Below are positions 55,673 to 63,302 of a stretch of DNA of 64,000 nt, piece after piece. Both the position numbers and the translations under genes were made by a program. The notes below the pieces were generated by a model. The model did no database searches. It was given only the letters and a program-made list of their open reading frames with translations, and was not told the DNA's origin. The stretch is taken from assembly GCA_013359135.1 (NCBI GenBank), contig JABWCN010000014.1:19248-83247 (forward strand). Reading direction: 5' to 3'. Position 1 is the stretch's first letter. The number at the start of each line of letters is the position of its first letter. This DNA comes from Pseudobdellovibrionaceae bacterium (GTDB lineage Bacteria > Bdellovibrionota > Bdellovibrionia > Bdellovibrionales > Bdellovibrionaceae).

Positions 55673-55707
55673 AAAGTGAAAGTTAATTGTTATTTAATTT
55701 TCACTTT
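55673..55707 (+). terminator. Hairpin between 55657 and the tRNA, possible terminator
   Basis: A 9-bp perfect repeat (AAAGTGAAA at 55673-55681 with TTTCACTTT at 55699-55707) extends to about 14 bp with one wobble. T-tract after it is poor, so termination efficiency is uncertain. Confidence 0.4.
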
Positions 55708-55717
55708 CGATTAAGAC

Positions 55718-55793
55718 AGGGAATTAGCTCAGTTGGTAGAGCGCCACCCTTACAAGGTGGATGTCATCGGTTCGAATCCGGTATTCCCTACCA
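55718..55793 (+). tRNA. tRNA-Val(TAC)
   Basis: A 76-base cloverleaf including encoded CCA. Acceptor stem AGGGAAT pairs with ATTCCCT; D arm GCTC...GAGC; anticodon stem CCACC/GGTGG with loop CTTACAA, giving anticodon TAC (valine); T arm ATCGG-TTCGAAT-CCGGT. An integrase gene faces its 3' end, so the 3' half is the probable attachment core of the adjacent element. Confidence 0.97.
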
Positions 55794-55797
55794 AATT

Positions 55798-55824
55798 TAA
55801 AACCACCGCCAGGTGGTTTTTTAG
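55798..55824 (+). terminator. Terminator downstream of tRNA-Val
   Basis: Stem AAACCACC / GGTGGTTT with a four-base loop, followed by TTTT. It directly follows the tRNA 3' end. If the element integrated in the tRNA 3' end, this terminator belongs to the element. Confidence 0.85.
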
Positions 55825-55875
55825 TTTGTGGAATCTAGTATTTACAACTCTTCGAAATCCAAAATGTATATTAAA

Positions 55876-55916
55876 ATGGTAACAAAAGGTGGACGATTAA
55901 ATTAGTTTGTTACCAT
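55876..55916. repeat. Inverted pair of 11-bp repeats at the left end, candidate integrase arm sites
   Basis: ATGGTAACAAA at 55876-55886 and its exact reverse complement TTTGTTACCAT at 55906-55916, 19 bases apart, within 125 bases of the tRNA and overlapping the integrase stop region. The same 11-mer recurs at the right end (63948-63958). Confidence 0.65.
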
Positions 55917-56964
55917 TAGCTACCAAAGCTTCCTGAGTTTCCCTATTTTGAGCTACCTCAAGAGCCTCTAATGACTTCCTAAGGGATTCCCTTCCATGGT
56001 GTAAGTATCTTTGTGTTGTCATTAAACTAGAGTGTCCTGCGAGCTTTTGTATTATAGAGCCACTTTGATTTGAAGCTGATAAGTCAGTTAGAATTGTATG
56101 TCTAAGTATATGAAGACCAGCATTTTCAATTCCAATTTTTTTACCAGCTTTTGAGACTGCGCTAGATAAAGTTCTAGGGTTAATTTTAATCTGATTTTGA
56201 TTTAAAAATACCCTGTTAGATTTTATAACAGACTGCTGTCTTTCGTTCCATTTACGCATAAATAATTCAAAAATTGATTGAGTCATAGGTAATTCTCTTT
56301 TCCTATGGACTCCTCCTTTGATTGAGAAAATAGAAATGGTTCGATTTTCAAAATTTACACCTGTCCACTCTAAGTTAATAGCTTCATTTCTTCTTACCCC
56401 TGTTCTTGAAATAAGAAGCAGAATATCTGAAACCCATTGGGGACAATTTTCAATTAAAACTTTAATCTCATCAGCCCCAAGAGTTTTCTTTTCCTGCATT
56501 ATTTCAGTAACTCTTTTTATTCCTTTTGTGGGATTTTCCGATAAATACTTCCACTCAGTGCATTTACCAAAGAAATGTCTTATCACATTAAATCTTCTAT
56601 TTACAGTAGCAGGTTGAAACTTTTTAAGTAATTGAACTTTATAATATTCTAATTCTCTTGAAGTTACATCTTGAACTAGTGCATTCGGAAATGCTGAATC
56701 TAACTCATCAAGTGCAATTTTATCTACTTCGGCTGTGCGCTCAGATTTTTGCGGAGTTATTGAGGTAAGGTATTCTTGAATGCCTTGAGTGAGGCTTTTT
56801 TCAATTAATGGTGTAAACCCCGTCATTGAATCAATCTTTCTTAGTTTCAACTCTCTAAGAAAGACCTCAGCCTCACCTTTGGTTGAAAAGGATGGGATAT
56901 ATCTTTTAGATCCTATCCTATAATCGACAACCCATTTGCCTCTTCGTTTTGTAATACATGCCAT
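55897..56964 (-). CDS. int: Tyrosine-type site-specific integrase
   Basis: A 355-residue phage-type integrase. Residues 1-45 are an arm-binding domain ('MACITKRRGKWVVDYRIGSK'), residues 55-155 the core-binding SAM-like domain, residues 165-340 the catalytic domain. The catalytic set is complete: Arg191 in 'SRTGVRRNEAINLEW', a Lys near 216, His285 and Arg288 in 'GLHILRHTILTDL', His311 in 'KLAGHSSLMTTQRYLHHGR', and nucleophile Tyr320. The 3' end faces tRNA-Val with about 100 bases between. An excisionase-like gene ends 11 bases upstream. Recombination with a tRNA 3' end is the expected mode. Confidence 0.95.
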   Translation of the reverse strand: MACITKRRGKWVVDYRIGSKRYIPSFSTKGEAEVFLRELKLRKIDSMTGFTPLIEKSLTQGIQEYLTSITPQKSERTAEVDKIALDELDSAFPNALVQDVTSRELEYYKVQLLKKFQPATVNRRFNVIRHFFGKCTEWKYLSENPTKGIKRVTEIMQEKKTLGADEIKVLIENCPQWVSDILLLISRTGVRRNEAINLEWTGVNFENRTISIFSIKGGVHRKRELPMTQSIFELFMRKWNERQQSVIKSNRVFLNQNQIKINPRTLSSAVSKAGKKIGIENAGLHILRHTILTDLSASNQSGSIIQKLAGHSSLMTTQRYLHHGRESLRKSLEALEVAQNRETQEALVANGNKLI

Positions 56965-56975
56965 AGTTATCCCTT

Positions 56976-57176
56976 CTATGGCCTACGTTTTCTGTCTGAT
57001 TTTGATGTCAAAGAGCTATTTTTAGAAATCCAAGTATCTAAATCAGATTTTTTAAAACGCAAGTATTTTCCCATTTTATAGTGTGGGATAGTATTGTTTC
57101 TTGTTCTTTCGTAAATCCAAGACTTAGGTAATTGTAAAAATTCAGCTACTTGATCAATATTTAGATACTGTTCCAT
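56976..57176 (-). CDS. Excisionase-like helix-turn-helix protein (AlpA/Xis type)
   Basis: A 66-residue protein of the HTH_17/MerR-like type used by excisionases: 'MEQYLNIDQVAEFLQLPKSW', then 'IYERTRNNTIPHYKMGKYLR' and 'FKKSDLDTWISKN', ending in a basic tail. The start codon is adjacent to the next upstream gene (one shared base). Position next to int fits a directionality factor or an activator of int. Confidence 0.88.
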   Translation of the reverse strand: MEQYLNIDQVAEFLQLPKSWIYERTRNNTIPHYKMGKYLRFKKSDLDTWISKNSSLTSKSDRKRRP

Positions 57177-57502
57177 TAAAAATTCCTTTCTGAATTATTT
57201 AAATCAAATCCATTAGAGGCTTCGTTATTGTTGATCGATTGAAAGCTACTAATTTTCTTATAAAGATTGGCTATTTGCTTTAGTTTATCTTTATACTCAT
57301 CAAGTATCTTATCTTTTGATTCTTTATTTTGAGCATTCTCGTAGTAAAAATTGACCTGCTTACACCATTTTAGAAGATCATTATATTCTATCTTTAGTTT
57401 AGGTAGACTGTCCTTTGCGCTAGCAATATTAGCAGAAATAGCAATCTGGGGTGAGAGACTTTTCATTTCCTCTATTATATTAAATTTTTTATAAAAATTC
57501 AT
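57176..57502 (-). CDS. Small coiled-coil protein of the replication module
   Basis: A 108-residue, largely alpha-helical protein with a Lys/Glu/Asn-rich sequence and no known motif ('NDLLKWCKQVNFYYENAQNK', 'YKDKLKQIANLYKKISSF'). It lies between the DUF3987-type gene (four-base overlap) and the excisionase-like gene (one-base overlap), so it is part of the same message. Family not recognised. Confidence 0.6.
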   Translation of the reverse strand: MNFYKKFNIIEEMKSLSPQIAISANIASAKDSLPKLKIEYNDLLKWCKQVNFYYENAQNKESKDKILDEYKDKLKQIANLYKKISSFQSINNNEASNGFDLNNSERNF

Positions 57503-58968
57503 TTTTTAATCCTCCAAACATCTTTTCTACGACAGCCATCAATAATCATTGATTCAGTCTTTACAAGCCAACCATGACATTCAAGTATGTTGATAATTTT
57601 TTTTGCAATTTCAGATTCTCTAATTGCATTTGGTCCATACTGATAAATTTTTTCTAAATAGATTAATTCAAATTCTAAATTATGAAGCCAACTCAAAAGT
57701 TTTGTTGCTAAAATCAAATCACTGGAAATATGGCTTGTTGTATTCAATCTTTGAAATTCAGAAATGTAATATTCAACTAGTTGAATTCCAGAAATAATGT
57801 AATCGACAGAAATCACCATTGAATTTGGATCGTCTATAAAACTTAGTATCCCAGCCAGTCTTAATACATGCTCAGGAACTTTAGATGCAAAGCCTTTAAT
57901 TTCAACTAGTGGGCCTTTAGGTTTTAATTCAGCTTCGATTTTGTTATAAAATTTTATCCATAGTTCTTTTGCCTGATCTTCAATAATGAATGGCAGAGGT
58001 TCAAGTTCATTTATACTTCCCTTTCTTAGAGGCAAATCAAGAGATAAAAGTGAACTCATTTTGTTGTGATATTGCTTAATTTCACAAATATTATTTAAGT
58101 CTACCGGTTGATAGTTACGACAACCGGCCATTGATTGAGGAAAACTAATAAGTGTTCTTGCAAGAAATCCTTGCGCTGTTGCTATTTCATTTGATAGCAG
58201 CAATTGCGCTATCATTGGTTGAACTAATAAATGCATTGAAACTCTTTTGCCAAATAATGATATCGACCCTTCACTACTTCTAGTTCTTGTAACTGTTTTT
58301 CCATCCCATAGACTGCTTAAACCAGAAATTGTCTTCAATAAATTGTCGCTATTCATAGCGTTACCACCAATAAACCTACCACCTTCGTCAGAAAACAAAC
58401 CTATTGATGGTTGACCATACTCTAGCATTTTGACCAGTCCCTCGTAGGTTGGCTCTTCAGTTTTCAACTGATAGCTTATGGGTTTAATTGGTGGCAAAGC
58501 TAAATTTTCCAGTGCAATTTTTTTTTCAATTAGCCCTTTAGTTACCTTTAAAACTCGTTCTTTTTCTGTTTTATAAACTTGAAGTTCTAATTCATATTTT
58601 TCTAAATCTCCTTGATATTTTTCTTTTAAAAAGATTTCTCTTAACGAATGTGATTTTAAGGCAATTTGGTCAGCTGCTGATTTGCGTTCACCCGAATCGC
58701 TAATTGTTAATAAGTTAATTGAAGTTGGAAATATTCTACCATCAATAGAGATATTTCTGTGAGTTTGCGCAACCAGCGCGGCGGCTCCTAGTAAACTATG
58801 GGCACAAGTTCCATCGGGTGCTTTGATTATTTCATGCATTTTTATTGCAGCAGGCCCTAAGATATTCCCCAATGAGCTTAAAGGATACTTTTCAGACGGT
58901 GGTAATTCTCTGATCAAAGGCAAAGGTGTATCGCTATTTCTACTAGTATTGCTATTTTTTTGATTCAT
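57499..58968 (-). CDS. DUF3987-type (YfjI-like) ATPase, replication module
   Basis: A 489-residue protein of the DUF3987 type, usually found beside prim-pol primases in phages, plasmids and satellites. 'AHSLLGAAALVAQTHRNI' and 'FPTSINLLTISDSGERKSAA' (residues 81-99) correspond to the start of the ATPase; the nucleotide loop reads 'SDSGERKS', a loose Walker A. 'PSIGLFSDEGGRFIGG' (about 188-203) is the Walker-B-like segment; 'KTISGLSSLWDGKTV' follows. A helicase or DNA-binding role in replication is likely. Overlaps the primase gene upstream by 17 bases and the small coiled-coil gene by four. Confidence 0.82.
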   Translation of the reverse strand: MNQKNSNTSRNSDTPLPLIRELPPSEKYPLSSLGNILGPAAIKMHEIIKAPDGTCAHSLLGAAALVAQTHRNISIDGRIFPTSINLLTISDSGERKSAADQIALKSHSLREIFLKEKYQGDLEKYELELQVYKTEKERVLKVTKGLIEKKIALENLALPPIKPISYQLKTEEPTYEGLVKMLEYGQPSIGLFSDEGGRFIGGNAMNSDNLLKTISGLSSLWDGKTVTRTRSSEGSISLFGKRVSMHLLVQPMIAQLLLSNEIATAQGFLARTLISFPQSMAGCRNYQPVDLNNICEIKQYHNKMSSLLSLDLPLRKGSINELEPLPFIIEDQAKELWIKFYNKIEAELKPKGPLVEIKGFASKVPEHVLRLAGILSFIDDPNSMVISVDYIISGIQLVEYYISEFQRLNTTSHISSDLILATKLLSWLHNLEFELIYLEKIYQYGPNAIRESEIAKKIINILECHGWLVKTESMIIDGCRRKDVWRIKK

Positions 58969-59755
58969 TATGAACTCGCTTTCTATTTTCTATTGATGCT
59001 ATTGAATGTACCGTCCTGAGGATTTCCTCATCTGATAATGGGGGATGGCAGTAAGATTTGTTTATTCCAGATATAATTTCGCAAGTTAAAGATAAATCAA
59101 AATGACGGATTAACAGACCAGATATTTGTGCAATTCTATGATTACGTTCGCCTGAGACGATTCCAGTTCTGAGCATCTGGGACCAATAGTTTTGCGGCTT
59201 CTTTGTATATGAATTCTGATTTTCTGTGACAAGTTTAACAAGCCATTCAGGGGTTTGAGCTAATTCCGTCTCCCATGGAGCTTGTCCATAATCAAAAAAA
59301 TATTCCTTACCATTAGGATGAATTGAGGGGGGAGCAACAACAAAGCCACCAACTGCCCTAAAATCAATATTCTGCCTCATTGCCACGCGGTTCTTTAATT
59401 GGACGCCGTTAGGTGGTTTGAAGAAATATTGTAATCCACTTCCTCCTGTGATCTGAGCTACAGTAGACGGTATCTTACCAAACTCCTCCTCAAATAATGA
59501 AAGGACATTTAATCTGTCAAAGCCATTTTTTGAATCAATGTCTAACGCGACCACTTTAGTTCCAGTTACAAGACCAACGTTTGCTGTAGGATATTTGCTC
59601 CAGATATCAAAGACCTTTTGTTTGTCTGCGGTAGCATCTCTTTGCCAGTTTGAAAATAATGGTTTCTTTGATCTTGGAATAAGAGGAAAGATTGAAAATC
59701 CTTTTTCGGCGTAATACTCAGACGCAATTTGTAGCTTTGATTTTGTATTTTTCAT
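58952..59755 (-). CDS. Primase-polymerase (prim-pol) replication protein
   Basis: A 267-residue primase-polymerase. The catalytic pair Asp-x-Asp is in 'VVALDIDSKNGFD' (Asp72/Asp74); 'TGGSGLQYFF' (103-112) is motif II, where a His commonly occurs but Gln is present; 'DFRAVGGFVVAPPS' (131-144) is motif III. The C-terminal third ('SGERNHRIAQISGLLIRHFD', 'PLSDEEILRTVHSIASIE') is the PriCT-1 type domain of mobile-element primases. With the adjacent ATPase it should start replication of the element. Overlaps the ATPase gene by 17 bases. Confidence 0.9.
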   Translation of the reverse strand: MKNTKSKLQIASEYYAEKGFSIFPLIPRSKKPLFSNWQRDATADKQKVFDIWSKYPTANVGLVTGTKVVALDIDSKNGFDRLNVLSLFEEEFGKIPSTVAQITGGSGLQYFFKPPNGVQLKNRVAMRQNIDFRAVGGFVVAPPSIHPNGKEYFFDYGQAPWETELAQTPEWLVKLVTENQNSYTKKPQNYWSQMLRTGIVSGERNHRIAQISGLLIRHFDLSLTCEIISGINKSYCHPPLSDEEILRTVHSIASIENRKRVHNESKK

Positions 59756-59765
59756 AAGAAAGCTC

Positions 59766-59957
59766 CTATTTTAATTTCGTATCGATTTTTGTAATATTTC
59801 CAGACAAAACAGCATTAATTTTCTTTAATTCATCGTTGGTGGGAATAGCATATGTAGCTTCAATTAGTTGAATTCGATACCTTGAGATCCCCGTCTTATG
59901 TGCTAAAAACCACTGACTAATTTTCTTATCACGCCTTAATTCTTTAATATTTTTCAT
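59766..59957 (-). CDS. Small XRE-type DNA-binding regulator
   Basis: A 63-residue helix-turn-helix protein: 'MKNIKELRRDKKISQWFLAH', 'KTGISRYRIQLIEATYAIPT', 'NDELKKINAVL'. It begins the leftward operon at the divergent promoter and ends ten bases before the primase gene. By position it is the likely switch or activator of the element. A TAGGAGTTATTT leader directly before its start is mirrored before the opposite gene. Confidence 0.85.
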   Translation of the reverse strand: MKNIKELRRDKKISQWFLAHKTGISRYRIQLIEATYAIPTNDELKKINAVLSGNITKIDTKLK

Positions 59958-60055
59958 AAATAACTCCTATAATATTTTTGTTGTTGCTGCTGCAGTAACT
60001 TCAAACTACAAGGAAAACGGAAAGACATTCAACAAGAGGAAGGTAGGAGTTATTT
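59958..60055. promoter_or_regulatory. Divergent promoter region with mirrored 12-bp leaders
   Basis: The 97-base gap between the leftward XRE gene and the rightward 60055 gene holds AAATAACTCCTA at 59958-59969 and its perfect reverse complement TAGGAGTTATTT at 60044-60055. Each copy contains the Shine-Dalgarno (TAGGAG) of its gene. Both divergent promoters must lie between them. Identical leaders could serve as paired operators or give matched translation. Confidence 0.6.
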
Positions 60056-60867
60056 TGAATAAAATCGCGAGGAATAGAATTAGATTACAGTCAAGAAATG
60101 CCATTAAAAAGAGAGGGCTTATTTGGTATGAAGATTTGAAAAGTTTAGATAAAGCATGGCCAAGAGCTGACAAAAAATGGGCAGACTTAGAGAAAATTAT
60201 TGAAATAAACTGTTTAGCTGCTCTTTCCTCTGGAGTTGTTCAAGATTGTTGTATTGATGAATATTGGCAAGCTATGGCGGGCCTTGCAAGATCACTAGTA
60301 TATCCTAAAACATCAAAAGGCTTCGCTGGTACAAGGTACTCAAAGGAATTATCAAAAGGCTTTGGAAAGCAGTTTCAAGATCTATTTAATTATGCAAATG
60401 GAAAAAAGAATTGGGGGCGAGGAGTTCAACAGCTTAAATTAATTAGAAAAAAAATCAGTGAGATAGATGAGTATCCTTTTTATTTTATAGAAAAAATAGA
60501 CGAAATATTAAATCTTTTAAAAGACAAAAAAAATAATGAACTAAAAATTAAGAAAATAATTACTGAATTATATAGAAATTATAGCTTAATTGAGTTGGAA
60601 AGGAATTCTTACTCAGGAAGGTTGGCTTTTGCTTATTCTATTTTAGTAAGTATTCCTATAAAAGGACCTACCTATAATACAATTATCTATGATCTAGTCG
60701 CGTCCTTAAAAAATAGTGGGTACATATTATGTATTAATGAAAATCATCTTGTAAGGCGCATTCAATTAGCAGAGAAAACTAATAGAAATGCACCTACGTT
60801 TATTTTAAAAAATATAGGTGAGTATAGAGGTGGTCGACCTGTATTAAAAAAGTTTCATAGTAAGTGA
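60055..60867 (+). CDS. Element protein of unknown function, rightward operon
   Basis: A 270-residue protein starting at TTG after TAGGAG. The first half has 'RNAIKKRGLIWYEDLKSLDK' and 'EYWQAMAGLARSLVYPKTSK', and a Lys-rich helical middle; the end is 'APTFILKNIGEYRGGRPVLK'. Basic and probably DNA- or protein-binding, but no family recognised. It is the first gene of the rightward unit and the TerS-like gene follows after 37 bases. A satellite-specific role such as hijacking or regulation is possible, without evidence yet. Confidence 0.62.
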   Translation: MNKIARNRIRLQSRNAIKKRGLIWYEDLKSLDKAWPRADKKWADLEKIIEINCLAALSSGVVQDCCIDEYWQAMAGLARSLVYPKTSKGFAGTRYSKELSKGFGKQFQDLFNYANGKKNWGRGVQQLKLIRKKISEIDEYPFYFIEKIDEILNLLKDKKNNELKIKKIITELYRNYSLIELERNSYSGRLAFAYSILVSIPIKGPTYNTIIYDLVASLKNSGYILCINENHLVRRIQLAEKTNRNAPTFILKNIGEYRGGRPVLKKFHSK

Positions 60868-60904
60868 TTGTTGAATTAAACTTAAAATTAAGTAACAATT
60901 AAGC

Positions 60905-61357
60905 ATGGATGAAAGTCACAAAACATCACAGTTTGATGAAAAAGATCAGAAAATTTTGGATATATCAGTTAATAATCCGCATATAACTGATAGTGAGATC
61001 GCTCAAAAAGTTGGACTAACTAGGGAATCAGTTGTTAGACGTAGAAAGAGAGAAGGATATCAATTTTTATTAAAGGACTCAGCTAAATCTACAAAACTGA
61101 AACTTGAAGAAATTGCAACCAAAGCTGTTGCAGAACTGGATGTGCTTGTTTGTGATCCAGATCCAAAAGTGCGAATAGCGGCAATAGCACTTGCTCTTAA
61201 GTATTTACCAGAATCTTCTAGAAGTTCATTTAATAAAGAATCATTAAAAGATTTGATTAAACATCCAGAATTTATGGACGAGGTGGTTAAGACCCCTGGG
61301 GTGGGTCATGCTATATTTATGAAAATTATTAGTCATACAAGCAAAAGTAGTAGATAG
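60905..61357 (+). CDS. HTH protein resembling phage terminase small subunits
   Basis: A 150-residue protein. Residues 12-50 form a helix-turn-helix 'KDQKILDISVNNPHITDSEI' / 'AQKVGLTRESVVRRRKREGY' of the AsnC/TerS kind. Residues 65-100 'LEEIATKAVAELDVLVCDPD' / 'PKVRIAAIALALKYLPES' match the pattern (long helix, 'DPDPKVR', 'A..LALKYL') seen in small phage-type HTH proteins and small terminase subunits. No large terminase subunit is nearby. It could redirect a helper phage's packaging, as TerS does in PICI islands, or be a plain regulator. Its Shine-Dalgarno is weak. Start at ATG 60905. Confidence 0.6.
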   Translation: MDESHKTSQFDEKDQKILDISVNNPHITDSEIAQKVGLTRESVVRRRKREGYQFLLKDSAKSTKLKLEEIATKAVAELDVLVCDPDPKVRIAAIALALKYLPESSRSSFNKESLKDLIKHPEFMDEVVKTPGVGHAIFMKIISHTSKSSR

Positions 61358-61359
61358 GG

Positions 61360-62184
61360 TTACTTTTTCAGAGATACGAAGTTGTTCATAAATTTGTTAC
61401 ATTGTTCTTTTAGATTATATTCAAACTGAAAAGATTTGGTTACTCGTAATATTGACTCTGTGAAGAGGTTTTCTAATTCTGATTCGTTCATTTTAAGTTT
61501 AGAAATTATTTTGTCAATCGCATCTATTCTACCACCGGCAATTGAAGTTAGTGCAGGCTTATCTAGATACTTTTTGATGTTACTTTCAGAGTTATAATAA
61601 TTTAAAAGCATTAGGTTTTGCTGAATAATTGCATCTTCTACATACATCTCTATAGCTTTAATTTCTGAGCCTTCAGATAAGAGAATATTTCCCATTTCGG
61701 CCCTGGTATTTGCAAATTCTCCCCAGTTATTTTCTTTTACAGAAGATATGATTTTTTTGTTTAATAAAGACCACATTATATCATTTTCACTGGGCTCTTT
61801 ACCTAATTTCAATTTTAAATTTTCCTTAATATTATCCTTTTCTTTATATTCTTTGGCTATTTCGGCATAAGTACCATTGACCTTTTGCCATTCAATATCA
61901 ATCAGTTTTGCCTCATTTTCTGTAACTGTAACTTCTTTGTTGTCATAAGGACGAGTTCTTTTAAAAATATAATTTCCACATTTTTTACACTTTGTTTTTG
62001 ATTTTGGATGTTTTTTTAAAGAGACGCCGCAGCTTGGACATTTTGCATCTTTATCATGAGTAATTCCAACAATGACATTTGAAGTATAACTAAAGCTATT
62101 CTTTCTGTTGCGGATAGATCGATTTTTAATAAATAAATACAAAATCGTACAGAAAAAAACAAAGATAGTTGCTTGCCAAATCAT
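61360..62184 (-). CDS. Membrane-anchored zinc-ribbon protein, cargo
   Basis: A 274-residue protein: residues 3-19 are one membrane span ('WQATIFVFFCTILYLFI'), residues 49-69 a zinc ribbon with four cysteines (C49, C52, C66, C69; 'KCPSCGVSLKKHPKSKTKCKKC' type), and the rest a helical domain with 'EIAKEYKEKDNIKENLKLKL' and regular Lys/Glu. Ends three bases after the stop of the TerS-like gene, converging. The 62201 gene lies 16 bases upstream on the same strand. Function unknown; perhaps an envelope sensor or an abortive effector. Confidence 0.62.
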   Translation of the reverse strand: MIWQATIFVFFCTILYLFIKNRSIRNRKNSFSYTSNVIVGITHDKDAKCPSCGVSLKKHPKSKTKCKKCGNYIFKRTRPYDNKEVTVTENEAKLIDIEWQKVNGTYAEIAKEYKEKDNIKENLKLKLGKEPSENDIMWSLLNKKIISSVKENNWGEFANTRAEMGNILLSEGSEIKAIEMYVEDAIIQQNLMLLNYYNSESNIKKYLDKPALTSIAGGRIDAIDKIISKLKMNESELENLFTESILRVTKSFQFEYNLKEQCNKFMNNFVSLKK

Positions 62185-62200
62185 TTTTGAATCCTAAGAA

Positions 62201-62674
62201 TCAATTTAATTCTTTTTTTATAAGCTCAACATAGGGATCAAGACATTCTTTCTTTGTTTTTTCTAACTCTTCTTTATTTGATGGTCTTGAGGCATCATCA
62301 TATGATCCAGGTGATTTACCAACGATATCGGTTATCTTAACTTCAGCTTTTTTAGCTTCAACTGTAATCTCGAGTGTAAATTCAACTATCTGATTTGAGC
62401 CATATCCATTTCCTAACTTCAAGGCAGAACAAGAGAGGTTTCCCTTCGCTATAAGAACACCAATTTCGGGGTCTTTCAATTTAATGGATTCATTAGAATT
62501 GGCAAATGTTTTAACGGACCATAATACAACTTTTTGAAAGGTCTTTTTCTTATCGTATTTTGTTTCAATGCTAAATGAAACTGTTCGCTCCGTCGCTGGC
62601 AATAAATCAGGTGCTCCAAATCCAAAAGAATGGATAGCAATTAAAATGATGCCTAAAACGGTATTGATTTTCAT
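62201..62674 (-). CDS. Exported protein of unknown function, cargo
   Basis: About 157 residues from the ATG at 62672-62674, which GGAGGG precedes; a TTG four codons upstream is the alternative. Signal peptide 'MKINTVLGIILIAIHSFGFG'. The mature part is beta-rich ('RTVSFSIETKYDKKKTFQKV', 'GYGSNQIVEFTLEITVEAKK'), with one cysteine pair ('SCSAL', 'KKECLDPY'). Such small beta domains (DUF4468-like layout) occur in exported proteins, but I cannot confirm a family. Its operon partner is the zinc-ribbon protein downstream. Confidence 0.62.
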   Translation of the reverse strand: MKINTVLGIILIAIHSFGFGAPDLLPATERTVSFSIETKYDKKKTFQKVVLWSVKTFANSNESIKLKDPEIGVLIAKGNLSCSALKLGNGYGSNQIVEFTLEITVEAKKAEVKITDIVGKSPGSYDDASRPSNKEELEKTKKECLDPYVELIKKELN

Positions 62675-62760
62675 GAAACCCTCCAAACTCTATATCGTCA
62701 AATGTAACACGAACTTTATAGGACGTGGTTTAAATAGTTCATCTGTCCCAAAATAGTACA

Positions 62761-62985
62761 GTGAAGAAAAATTACTCTTACGAAGATGTGTTAAAAACAA
62801 TTGCCAGAAATGTGAAAAAGTTAAGAAAAGCAAAAGGTTTAACTCAAGAGGATATGGTAGATTTTGGATTTAACTATAGGCATTATCAAAAAATTGAAAG
62901 TGGAGCATATAGCCCCAATCTGCACACTTTAGTAAGGTTGTCTCAAGTTTTTAATATTACAGTTGATGGTTTATTAAAACCCTAG
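62761..62985 (+). CDS. Second XRE-family regulator in the cargo region
   Basis: A 74-residue helix-turn-helix protein: 'NVKKLRKAKGLTQEDMVDFG', 'FNYRHYQKIESGAYSPNLHT', 'LVRLSQVFNITVDGLLKP'. Starts at GTG with no obvious Shine-Dalgarno, so it may be leaderless or start differently. It lies between divergent gene groups and may regulate the exported-protein gene to its left and the DUF6338-type pair to its right. Confidence 0.75.
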   Translation: MKKNYSYEDVLKTIARNVKKLRKAKGLTQEDMVDFGFNYRHYQKIESGAYSPNLHTLVRLSQVFNITVDGLLKP

Positions 62986-63110
62986 ATGAAAGACCTAGTT
63001 TGAAAAGTATAAATATCTAATTTCATTAGATATTTTCATTTAACTAATATGATTTTTTTCAAGTTAGAGGAGTAATTGCAAACATTTATAAGAAATGATA
63101 GAATAACACT

Positions 63111-63302
63111 ATGAAGAAAACCCCTAAAGAGACAAAGTTTTATACTGAAAAATCACCTCTTAAAAAGGCCTGGGAAGGTTTGTGGCACAAACCTACTACA
63201 ACTTCAGCCGATGTTATAAAATTAAATGAAAAATTTTTAAGTGATTTTTATCAAAAAACCAATAATATTTCCCCCAAAGAACGATCATCAAAGTCTGAAT
63301 GA
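63111..63302 (+). CDS. Small hydrophilic protein paired with DUF6338-like gene
   Basis: A 63-residue Lys/Ser/Thr-rich protein without hydrophobic segments: 'MKKTPKETKFYTEKSPLKKA', 'WEGLWHKPTTTSADVIKLNE'. The stop overlaps the next start by four bases (ATGA), so it is translationally coupled and probably a partner of the membrane protein. No family recognised. Confidence 0.55.
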   Translation: MKKTPKETKFYTEKSPLKKAWEGLWHKPTTTSADVIKLNEKFLSDFYQKTNNISPKERSSKSE

